64,000 nt of DNA from Pezizomycotina sp. ARF18 (Eukaryota > Ascomycota), in assembly GCA_002224055.1 (NCBI GenBank), contig AZLU01000059.1, forward strand, positions 1-64,000, written 5' to 3'. Below the pieces are notes generated by a model. The model was not told where the DNA came from, ran no database searches, and was given only the letters and a program-made list of their open reading frames with translations. The translations under genes were made by a program, and so were the position numbers. Shown here piece after piece: positions 54,414 through 64,000 of this stretch (within the stretch, counting starts at the first letter, position 1; each line of letters opens with the position of its first letter).

Positions 54414-55566
54414 ATGAGCGGACACAATCGAAATATATCGTTAACGCCACCGGAGTCTCCGAGGAGCTCTGTCATCATCATCCTCGCATACACGCAGATC
54501 GCCGAGCAACTACTCTGCAGATTCTTCAGCTTCATCCGTACCTTCCGCACCGCATCCGTCCGCTGACCTGAAGCGCACGCGACGCCTGCCCCACCGTCCA
54601 TTTTGCCTCACAGTCATCTTTCCCATCCGACGACAAAGAAGGATGCAATGTCTTCAAGATGGCACCCACTGTTGCGCTAACACTTCTTGCGCGATCGATA
54701 GAACTGATCGTATCGCTTACGCCCGAGGAGAAGTCGAGCCCCCTGCTGCTCCAATGCGGCCGTCCGCAGCCTTCCCGAATATTGCCTCGAACCCTGGCTG
54801 GGTCAACCCTTTCCCCGGACACAGGTCGCCAAGCTTCTCCCCTCGTCCACGGGTCGGATAACATGAATAGTGGATTTGCCTTCACGACCTCTGGCGCGGA
54901 GATATTGACGGCGTGATGGTGAAGAAAAGGAGCCCGTCGCCGAGCGCAAGCGCAACTTCTCCCCGTCTGCTCCACTTAGCAGCCTCAGGATCCTTTTCCG
55001 GGAAGGTTGTGGGAGAGGGCGTTGAAGCGATGGATAATATGACGCAGTATTCGACTATCACCCGGAAGTTCTGGAGCAAAACCGCACCCCATCTCCGTAG
55101 AGGATTACCTTTTCCGTGTCCACAGGTATTGCCCTTTGTCGACCGCCGTTATCTTGCCGCCTCCCTTTACATTCACAGGCTCTCATTACTCGATAAGGTT
55201 CTCCCGATCACTCCACTCAGTGTCCATCGCGTCCTGATCGCGGGCTTAGGGTAGCCGCCAAAGCTCTCGAAGACTGTCAGCATTCTCAGTCCCTGTTCGC
55301 CAAAGTCGGCGGACTAACCGAGACGGAGCTGTCGAAGCTGGAGGTCAGCTTCTGCTTTTTGATCAGCTTCGATTTGAAGTCGATGAAGAGATGCTGGAGC
55401 AACAGCGAGGGTTTTGAAGCAACAGGCTGAGAAGCAGGTAATGATCGGTACTATTGGCTTAATGAAGGGAAGACGCTCGACAATCAAGGAGGAAGACACC
55501 CATATGGTCCGAGAACGTAGCCCGGAGCCGCTCGAGAGCTCTAAGCCTAGACCAAGGAAATCATGA
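54414..55566 (+). CDS. Pho80-like cyclin (CDK regulatory subunit)
   Basis: Cyclin-box protein of the fungal Pho80/Pcl6-7 group, which activates a Pho85-type kinase in nutrient and cell-cycle signalling. The likely start is ATG 54414 (MSGHNRNISLTPPESPRSS), followed by a Ser-rich N-terminus and TVALTLLARSIELIVSLTPE. The cyclin domain reads PISVEDYLFRVHRYCPLSTA, YLAASLYIHRLSLLDKVLPI, TPLSVHRVLIAGLRVAAKAL, FAKVGGLTETELSKLEVSFC and FLISFDLKVDEEMLEQQ, all closely matching the family (the AKVGG...LNxLE block is diagnostic). The tail (KQQAEKQVMIGTIGLMKGRR) ends at TGA 55564. Successive blocks lie in different frames, needing four or more one-base corrections; no convincing intron explains them. A 147-codon antisense frame (54975-54532) is a shadow. 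The upstream 1 kb is pyrimidine-rich leader or promoter. Confidence 0.85.
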
Positions 55567-55569
55567 TCG

Positions 55570-57255
55570 ACGTTTAACGTGTATACCAAGCTCTTCTATC
55601 GTGGGAGGACAACTCTGGCATATTTATTATCCATCTTTCTTATTCCATGCATGACCCATTTCCTTTTCTCTATTCTCCGCTTCGTAATTTACTTCCTCAT
55701 GTTTTCCTTAGCTCACTATTCTTTTCATATCACAGATGATCATTTCTAAACTTTGTAGAAAGCCAGGCGTACTTATTGGGGTTCTATTCTTTTCAGGCTC
55801 TCTGAGACCTAACTGTTTCCTTTTCTATATTTCTTTTTCTTTTGCAATTATTGACTGCTCCCCTCTGTCCTAATAATCAGCTACCATTTCTTTCAACTCT
55901 TCTAACTTGTCACTCACCAAAACCACTCCTCAACGCCGCGGCCAACACCCCCTTTGTACACTCGCCCTCCTTTTCTGTTACTTTTACTTTCTTTTTGTAA
56001 AATCGGTCTTTTCTACTTTTTTATGTTCTTGAAAGATATAACCAATTTCTTTAGATAACAGCATTTTTTCTGCTTCTGCTTCTTCTTTTCTTTTTCGCCC
56101 TTCATCTTGGACAAGAGATCGGGAAGGATTATAGTTCATTCATCAGTCACTGTCAACTTTTCTTCTTTTTTTACTGCTTTATCATACATTGCAAGCGAAT
56201 TTAACTGATTTCCATTCTTCCTTTGTTATCATTAATTACTTAAGTAAACATCATCCATATACCCCCTTTTTTTCTTTCACAAAGTCATGTAAATTTCATT
56301 TTTCTTCTTCTCAAACTCTCCTAATTGTAAATGTCTCCCCGTTTTCTTTCTATATACATTGATTATCCTTAATTTATGCCCCCCTTCTCAGCCATTTCCT
56401 CTTTTTGTCTCTTTCTCCCCCCCCCCCCCCCCCCATTAGCTAGCACCATATTTGTCGTGAGAGAAGACCGTCAAATTACCTCCTTTCTCTCCATGGGCAA
56501 ATACAGAATGAATACTTTAAGGAGTATTCTATTCTTTAATTCCTTTCAAAACAGTATAAAGAATTGACCAGTAGTGCAATAAGTCCTTTATATGTACAGC
56601 CACGACCCGAGACTGAGATTAAAGTAGCTTAAAGTGTAATATAGATAACCACAATGTAAAAAAATTAAAAATTAAAATAAAAAATAACTTCCGTAAAAGT
56701 ATAAATTGAAGATTAATAAACAGATAAAATTTCCACTTCTAATTCCCGCCTGCTCACTTCTACTTATGATACGAAACTTAGAGTATACCTACTTAGTACG
56801 CAATGGGCACTCCGTGAGATTCTTCGCGTTGCCTCTCTAGGAATCCGAGAGAGGAAGTGTCCAGAGCGTCCTGTAAGTTTCAATAATATACTAAGTACTA
56901 AATTCAACTACTGCCTCCCCAAATTGAGCAGCTTACCGACATTCTAAATATTCCAGGAATCGCAATTGCGCTCCATCGCTCATGAAGAGCTCTCAAGGTT
57001 ACAAAGAAGAGAAGAAAAGGAAGAAAGTCCGACTGTGCGTCGATGAGATTATACATGCTGTAAGAAAGTCCCTCAGGTTAAAAACACAACTCGAACCCGA
57101 GAATGTGCTAAAAAAAATTGTGTCTTTTTTTTCTTTTTCCTTTTTTTTTTTTTTTTTATTTTATAGGAATATATGGACGCACCTGTAAACGGCTATTGCT
57201 CAATAAGGCCATTCGGAATTAACCAATAACTCATGGCACGATCTTAACGAAAGAA
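55570..57255. other. Intergenic, pyrimidine- and AT-rich
   Basis: The cyclin 3' UTR and flanking DNA. Contains 18 C at 56417-56434 and a T-rich tract near 57125-57160. No supportable gene. Confidence 0.6.
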
Positions 57256-57259
57256 CGAT

Positions 57260-57550
57260 ATGATAACGGCTTGGTTCGAGAATACTACGGATGAGCAGCT
57301 TGCTACCTGCACTTTTTTCGGGACGACTTGTCGAATTCACTTTCGATCCGGAATATAAAGAGGCTCTCCGACTACCGAAGCGCTAAAAAGGCCGGGCCCA
57401 TACTGAGGGCTTGATTCGTATCACGCGCTGGCTTCGCCGGTTTATTTGCCGCACGTTCTTTGCAATTTATAGTTACGACCCGACGTCTCGCATTGACAGT
57501 AGCGACGAGGACACTAAAGCTGGCCATACCAAAGATGAACATACGGAAAG
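57260..57550 (+). CDS. Orphan coding fragment
   Basis: ATG 57260 reads MITAWFENTTDEQLATC. The neighbouring frame then continues RLVEFTFDPEYKEALRLPK and, after one stop codon, LIRITRWLRRFICRTFFAIY, YDPTSRIDSSDEDTK up to about 57550. A 29-T tract follows directly and may lie in an intron. The composition is coding-like over about 90 codons but needs one frame change and one stop read-through or correction. I recognise no domain. Confidence 0.3.
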
Positions 57551-57566
57551 TAGGTTATGGTTCCTA

Positions 57567-57597
<31 letters not shown>

Positions 57598-58498
57598 CAA
57601 CTGCCGCTTATATTGTTGAATTTCACAAACGTTAACCTTGATATAAAGATGACGAAGCTGTCTAGCACCCTACATGTCCTCCCTCACAGTGCTGTTTTTT
57701 CCTTTATACGTTTGCCATTTGGTTTTTATTTGAGGGCTCTCATGTATATCAAGTCTTCCTCGTATCCGTGAATATATATTGTATTAATACTTCTGAATTA
57801 TATACTGAAAGCTCGGAGTCCTTGACATCCCTCCCCTTGAACTCGACTCTTGAGCGTTGCGAGTAGAGAAAGCGACTTTTGCGCGGCAGTACGTGGTGTT
57901 CGCCTAAAATACCGTTAACTTGGAAGAAAAAAAAAAAAAAAAAAAAAAAAAGCAATGAATGACGGCAGAACTAAATTTACCTTTACACGGCCAAAAAGTC
58001 TTCAAACTGTCATCCACAAGCCAGCCCTTTTTTCGACATTTGAGAGAACTTTGCCGTTAAATTTATTTTCGTATTTTATTTTCCTTCCTGATGCAACCAT
58101 CCTGGGTGAGATCACCAAGGGCGTTTTAATATTACGGGAAAGGCAAGCATCTAAGCCTCTTTCGCATCAGAATATCTTCTCCTTTTTTTTTTTAAAAAAA
58201 AAAAAAATTCCTCGAGAAAGGTTATTAATCGGAAGTCCTAAGTCACAGTGGTTGTTGAAGGGCACAAGGGACAATCTCGACTTGCAAGATACATATTCAT
58301 CGTCACCGCTCATCTAGCAAAACTCCAGAATCGCCTCTATCACTTGATCGAAATTCAGGGGCATTTACAGCTACTCGAAAATATATTGCAGCTCAGTCGA
58401 ACAAAAAGGGCGCCGCACCGAAACTCTCTTCGAGGAATCTTCGCAGCAGAGGCCCCAGCGAAGATAGGAAGGGAACGATGTATTCGCGAATAAGAAGC

Positions 58499-59539
58499 AT
58501 GTCTTTTACCCCTCAATCGTCGCCGTCCTATTGGTATTATTGCCTCGATAGCGCTCTGCAATGTGGAATTTACCCGACCTAAAGCCTCAGACTCCTTCGC
58601 CGCCGGGGAGAAATTCACGGTTCAATGGCGGACGGAGGATCCACGGAGTTGAAGATGGACGGTGCGCAGGCGCCACATTTGATTAACAAGGGAGGGACGT
58701 ATGCTGGAGTTGTGTACGGGGAGTATGTTAATATCGTACGTAGTTGCTGCCTTTTTTTTTTTTTTTTTTTTTTTTTCTAGGGGTTGACTTGGTGATATCT
58801 TTTTGGCGGATTCGCTAACGAAATTCGATTTTTCTTAATAGATACCACTAAGACGGTAGCCAAGGATGCAAAGCTTCAGATGGGAGAAGGATGGGTAGAT
58901 ACGAAGGTCGATGCTGACGTAGGAGAAGACGGACATGCTTAGTATGATTATCCCACTCTATATTTCAAATTGTATACAGCTTTGTTGCTTCCCTCGAATC
59001 TGCTAAAATGCGATTCTTACTATCTCCAGCTTCTTTCGGATTACAATCTCGTCGCCCATCTATGTGACCCCTTAATATCCTACTCTCCTCGCTTCTCCTC
59101 ACCTCCATGAGCGGCACTTTCCCCGCCTCCGTCCGCGCCGCTAATGCGCCGAAGACGTCAACCTCCTCCGGCCGCATCCCACTGGTGAAGCGACAGCTTG
59201 CGGCCCCCGTGAATCCCGTCGTCGCGCCTGGGCTGGAGAAGCCGCTCCCGCCGAAGGGATTTGACGTCCCTTACTCGTTGCAGACGGGGTGGCCAAATTC
59301 GCGCCCATGCAGCCACAACCTGGTACTGAATTACGGCGAAAACGGTGAAGCGGCAGTACCCTACCAGCTCCGTGTCGATATTCACCACAATTTCACGGCC
59401 CTGCGAGCAGACGACGACAAACATTCAGCCGATTACTTACAAGCTGACGAGTGTGATTAACAATGCTGCTCCAGCACCAATGCCGGAGGACGATATGGCG
59501 AAGTACCTAAAGCGGTGGGCGGACGATCCGGAGCGGTAG
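58499..59539 (+). CDS. kre9: Kre9/Knh1-family cell-wall protein
   Basis: Secreted O-glycosylated protein needed for cell-wall beta-1,6-glucan in fungi. The start at ATG 58499 gives a signal peptide (FYPSIVAVLLVL...ASIALC), then NVEFTRPKASDSFAAGEKFT, the Ig-like N-terminal strand of Kre9/Knh1. Introns 58736-58841 (with a long T tract) and 58942-59029 (branch TGCTAAA) join to DTTKTVAKDAKLQMGEGW and HAYFFRITISSPIYVTP. Diagnostic C-terminal blocks follow: LTSMSGTFPASV, DVPYSLQTG, VAKFAPMQPQPGTELRRKR, KRQYPTSSVSIFTTI and NAAPAPMPEDDMAKYLKRW, ending at TAG 59537. Total length is about 280 residues, usual for the family. At least five single-base frame breaks occur, mostly at GG/CC doublets, while the amino-acid match is good, so the gene is probably intact in the organism. 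The promoter is not obvious. Confidence 0.85.
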
Positions 59540-59544
59540 ATTGT

Positions 59545-61130
59545 AATTCAGACACTAGCCTGTTTTTACTTAGAAAAAAAAAAAAAAAAAAAAAAAAAGG
59601 CGTGTTTTTCGGCGCTTTCGTACCCTCTTTATTTTTTCACGGGGTGGTATTAGCACCCAGAGCTTGATTCCCGCCATTTGGAGTGTTTTCTCTATACATT
59701 TTTTGCCGGCACCATTTTGTTTTTTTTTTTTTTTTGATTTCTCTTGCTCCGAAATTTGTGAATAATATACCATTTTCTATAAATTCATTATACATAGACC
59801 ATCAATGTAACGTTTTTCTATGCTATGTCTTCTCCTATTGTTGAAGAATCGCCTTCTCCAAATCTCGTTGGATATTCCGATCCATTCATCTACAGTACCG
59901 CTATGGAAGCCCACCAAAAAGTGACATGAGTCTACCTCAAACTTGACAGGTTACACTCAGCTTCGATGTACACACTGCGCATCCGATCAAATCGATGACC
60001 GGTATATATCTCTGTAAGTGTGCATTTGTCTCAGATTACTGATATTATTATTCACTTTTGGTATTATTCCAGCTGCAATAGCTAGCCTTTAACTGAAAGC
60101 GTTCAAGCCCCGGCGGAGGTATGTTCCTGAGTCTTTTTTCTTCTTCATTGCAAATCCTACCCCGCCGGCCGCTAAGTTTATTGAGAATATTTTACGACAT
60201 GGTGCTTTTAAACGAATCTGCCAATCTCGTCATACTTTATTCGGGAAAAAAAATTTTCTTTCTTTCTCGGTTTTAGCTGTTCGCGATTTGTTTCGCTCGG
60301 AATTTTATACCGCCTTTTTTCTCCATGCTAATGTCTGCCAATAATCTCCAGGCTCGTCGTTGCTTTACAGGAACGTCGGATACCATCTCAAAATTTTAAA
60401 CTTCTTAAGAAAAACTAAAACTTATACTCAAAATAGAATACAGGCTGTTCTGAGTCGCACCGACGATTTTCCCGGAGCTACACTTTAGATCGAGAGGGAA
60501 AAGGACAGCTATACCTTTTCTTTCTTAATCTCGAGGATACCCTTTCTATTCTTGTTAAGTATCTTCTTACGCACGCACGTACGCGTATACGCACTGCACT
60601 GTATTTACTGCATATGCGAACCATGTGTAGCTCGCTTTTTTAGGCGATGCACATTAATGTCTGCCGCAGCACCTTTCACGAAACTACTATCTAACCATAT
60701 ATATAAAGTTTCGCAAGGATGGCGCATTAATTGCGCGCCCTCCAACCTCTCTTCGCCACGAGAAAGAGAAGAAAGCTGTCTGTCAGGGTTTTTGGACTTT
60801 TTACGTTAACGTGGTTGCTATTCTTTCGTTCAGAACCCGCTTTATCTTTTTTTTTTTTTTTTTTTTTTAAACGGTTCACGCGCACTTTTACATGTGCAGA
60901 AGCAGACATCGTCGGCGATTATAGGGAAGGTTTTTGAATGGACTAGACTGGCAGTATACGGCACATGCGACCACCGGTGCGGCATGTGCGGCTAGCGGAC
61001 TCCGCGGTGCCTTGTCTTTGGAGCTTTGGAGCTCTTGGGAAATGGTGGATTTAGCAATGGAGGTGTGAAAAGTTAGCCAAAAACCCGAAGGACTGGCAGC
61101 TGCAGGAGGGAGAAGAAAAAAAAAGGGATA
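59545..61130. other. Intergenic region
   Basis: Holds an A tract (59573-59598), a short frame at 59825-59929 (MSSPIVEESPSPNLVGYSD...) and, nearby, a segment with CTHC followed by a GTAAGT donor near 60015. These could be exons of a small unknown gene but the splice model does not close. A T tract lies near 60848-60868. Otherwise nothing is supported. Confidence 0.45.
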
Positions 61131-61131
61131 T

Positions 61132-61645
61132 ATGTATATGCATCAAGGGCCAGCAGCGGGCCTGAGTGGAAGCAAGCAAGCTGCAAATGCAATGAAAAAG
61201 GGCGAAAGGAATGTAGAAGTCTGGTGGGGGAGGTCTTGGTATATCCTTTCTCTTCTCTTCATTTATCCTGCTCTTCCCTCTCTTTTTTATTTTATTTTTA
61301 TTTTTATTTTATTTTTATTTTTATTTTTGTTGGGGAGTGCTGCTTGATACGAGTAGCTTAAGCACAGAGCCCTTTTTTCTTTTTTTTTTTTTTTTTTTTT
61401 TTTTGCCTTCTCTAAGGCGATGCTTATGACGAATTGACCAATTATATGATCGCACGTCCCCCGGAACGCATTTCCCTCGACCCACGGTACTACAGGAAAA
61501 ATGGAGCTTGTTAGCTCCCCTCGGCCTTTACAAGGTCCCTTGGGGGCGCTGAACGAACGATTGGCGGTTTCGGGATCGCGACCGGTCGAAGTTCCCAATT
61601 TCGTTCGTTTAGCCTACGGCCCACGCGTCGGAAAGGTTGAAACTG
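61132..61645 (+). CDS. Putative two-exon orphan gene
   Basis: A possible first exon starts at ATG 61132 (MYMHQGPAAGLSGSKQAANA...). A second, better-supported exon at 61417-61645 follows a 24-T polypyrimidine tract and an AG. It reads GDAYDELTNYMIARPPERIS, LDPRYYRKNG and, after one frame change, LVSSPRPLQGPLGALNERLA, PVEVPNFVRLAYGPRVGKVE, ending at a GTAAAT donor. No family is recognised and later exons were not found. The opposite strand has a competing 103-codon frame. Confidence 0.3.
61290..61330. repeat. TTTTTA microsatellite
   Basis: About seven T4-5A units in tandem, probably within an intron or intergenic. Confidence 0.85.
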
Positions 61646-61649
61646 GTAA

Positions 61650-64000
61650 ATATTTTTTTTAATTCCCAGATTCCAATTGCAATTGACTTCCTTTAAAAAA
61701 GACGTCTGAGCTCGCTGCGCGATTCACATGCGAATGAATATCACTCGTCGAGATACGTGTTTCTGTAGCGCCGCCCAATTGTTTCTTACGAAAAATTGAG
61801 ACAAAAAAAAAAAAAGAACGGAAACTTTAATAGTATTTTCTTTTCGTTTCTGCACGTGTTTTTTTCTCTTTCTCTAATGGAGCTCAGCCAGCTCCATCCA
61901 GCTGCGAGATGCACAGTGTACAGTGTACAGTCTGCAGAAAAACGAGCCCAAAAACAAAAAAAAAAGTATGACTGATAAGATAACGCACTGCATATCAAGC
62001 AGCTTACAGGCAGATGGGAAATAATTGCTAATATGAGGCATTTTCATTACTAGCATTTTAGCTATGTCCATCCTCGCTGCTTTGCTTGTGTTTTGATATC
62101 CTCCTCTCAAGAAGCGTACGTTTCTTAGTCATTATTGTGAATTTCTAAGAAATGTATATATATATATATATAAATGCAGTTTCATATACTGTTGCATATA
62201 CGGACGGGCCGAATATAGTAGCTGGTAGCTATCATTCTTTCTCTCTCCATGACCACGTCGTGCGTATGCGAACGAGAAGATAAACTGGTAAAGAAATAAA
62301 GTTGATGAGCAAGTGCACTCGGATCGCGTTTTCCTCTGTGAAACAAGGCTGCGAATTAGGGAAACGACCGTTTACCGAATATTACAAAGTCCAGGTATTT
62401 GCGATCTATTCACCATATCTGGACTCTAGAATATCAAAGAAAGAAGTAAACTTTTGAGAAGGGATGTCTTATCTTCGCAACTTTTTTAATAACGTTTGTA
62501 AACGTGTCTTTAGAAAGTGAGGCATTTACCCGTTTCAAGACAGCAGTACTCAACAGTAACAAAAACGATGTTCGCAATCGCAAATGCAAGATTGTACGCT
62601 TCTTCTTGGTTTTTTTTTTTTTAGTTCTGATAAAGCTCTTGCATGTTAGGCAAAGGGAGGCAAACGAGAGAGATTTGCCTATTGTGCGCATTTTGTGTGA
62701 GAGGCGTACCGGTATTTGGGGGGGACTTTATTAATTGGCTGGTATCGTTCTAGGATCAATAGATCTATAGAGATAACGAGCATTCTATAACAAAAAGCCA
62801 TGGTATTAGGCTAATGATCGTATAAATCTCAAAAGCTAACTGATCTCGCTCATCGCGATCTTCTTCTACTCCAATCTTTGAAAAAAAGCATGACAGAGAT
62901 ACTTGATATTACGTTCACCTTAAGGCTATTATGCTATATTCTGCTCATTGTTGATTCTGTAGACCTATCATGTGCATTACGCGCACAGGTCCTCTTTTTT
63001 TATTTTTTTTTTTATTTAAATTGACAACCGGCCGCCCCGCCCCACGATCTAGAACTACTCTCTTTTATGATCTCATTACTGACGTCCGCATCGGATGTGT
63101 ATCATTTTAGGAAACATATACTCATGTTCGATGATCTTACATTGATAAATTAAGAGAATGCGATTGAGATTGTGGCCAAATTTAAATTGCTTCACGGCAT
63201 GCAATTTGCGGGTTGTTTCTCTAGATCTCTGAGACAATTGGTGCTACTTATAATATCATCGATCCGTTGCCGAAACAATAATATGACTTACACAACCCCC
63301 TTCAGCGGAGTTAATATCGCCCCCACAGTCGGAGTATGATGGATCACTATGGGGTTATATCATCGAATAAGCACCGTCCTATAGGAAATTATCGGTCATT
63401 GTGACTTTGAAAGACAGGAAGAGAGGAAGGAGTGTCGTTTATCTTCCACATTTGCGAGAAATTGTCTAATATCAGACAAAGTATTTGCGGGCGGGTAGTG
63501 CACCTCCCCGCACTATTAATGGCGCCGTAAGCCATTTACTGGGCTATATATACTGATGAGACAATATTAATATGTATATTCTAGACTATAGAGCGGTGGC
63601 GACGCCATTCAGTCTCGTGATGTCCCGCGGGGAAACAGGTGGTATTTAGGCTACAGGGAGGGTAGGCAGTTCTTCTTATTGATAAACATTATCTAGGGAC
63701 CTTTAGTTAGGCCGGCTATAGGTCCTAATAATGATTGACGATATTGGCACTGATGTGAATATAACATCTTCAAAACGAATCATCCAAAGTCCCTCTGAAG
63801 AGGGATTTTCCTTATCAACCTCGATGAACTTCTAAATATATCGTACTAACAAGAATCGATAGAACTGTCAACGCCTGTGGGAGTATATCTAAAGTGACTT
63901 TCATTGAACTATACATAATATATCACTAGCGTTTTCAAGCATGATTTATCCGATCCTAACTCTTCATTTGTAGATTGTTTACTCTCATAGGCCAAGCTGG
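61650..64000. other. AT-rich region without supportable genes
   Basis: Contains a TA dinucleotide run near 62156-62171 and a pyrimidine/T-rich tract near 62995-63016. From 62.8 kb to the end of the window the DNA is AT-rich and lacks coding exons that I can recognise. It may be degraded repeat DNA, but no family could be assigned. Confidence 0.5.

Noticed and set aside
54532-54975. 147-codon minus-strand ORF over the cyclin N-terminal region
   Set aside because: The plus strand carries the Pho80-like cyclin whose N-terminal segment (TVALTLLARSIELIVSLTPE) fits the family; the antisense frame is a GC-driven shadow.
62800-64000. Possible degraded mobile element at the right edge
   Set aside because: No recognisable domain or repeat boundaries; composition alone is not enough.

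Overview
The window is nuclear DNA of a filamentous ascomycete (Pezizomycotina; the class cannot be fixed from the sequence alone). The evidence is short GT-AG introns (about 55-110 nt, often with GTAAGT/GTATGT donors and CTAA-type branch sites), a Cdc42 with a fungal exon pattern, a Kre9/Knh1-type cell-wall protein, a Pho80-like cyclin, the Iwr1 family and a fungal-type CorA-like transporter. There are no rRNA genes, no intact tRNA that I can defend, no CRISPR array and no recognisable intact transposon.

Layout. 1-9.2 kb: almost no supportable genes, with one weak exon pair near 5.5-6.0 kb on the minus strand. 9.2-16.5 kb: a block of genes I do not recognise, made of an ankyrin-like fragment, an orphan minus-strand gene with a 27-Gln tract, a plus-strand gene with a HEMAH zinc-protease-like motif, a small orphan ORF and a five-exon minus-strand orphan gene. 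18.7-19.0 kb: a small orphan ORF. 23.4-24.6 kb: a Ser/Pro-rich minus-strand protein with a Cys cluster and a possible PP1-docking motif. 29.5-32.3 kb: a multi-exon CorA-like membrane protein (minus). 36.4-37.3 kb: CDC42 (plus). 38.9-41.0 kb: IWR1 (plus). 41-54 kb: AT-rich, microsatellite-rich gene-poor DNA. 54.4-55.6 kb: Pho80-like cyclin (plus). 58.5-59.5 kb: KRE9/KNH1 (plus). 61.1-61.6 kb: a weak orphan gene. The rest is AT-rich.

The identifiable genes are housekeeping or growth genes: polarity GTPase, Pol II assembly/import factor, CDK cyclin, beta-1,6-glucan/cell-wall protein and cation transporter. They do not form a pathway cluster or operon, and each appears to have its own promoter. 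The 9-16.5 kb block is the best candidate for accessory, lineage-specific content.

The most striking global property is that nearly every conserved gene, including the normally essential CDC42, is interrupted by single-base indels at short homopolymers while its amino-acid sequence is otherwise well preserved. This looks like residual assembly error more than gene decay, and it means many gene models here span several frames. A near match to the end of an Illumina adapter about 0.6 kb downstream of CDC42 supports caution about the assembly.
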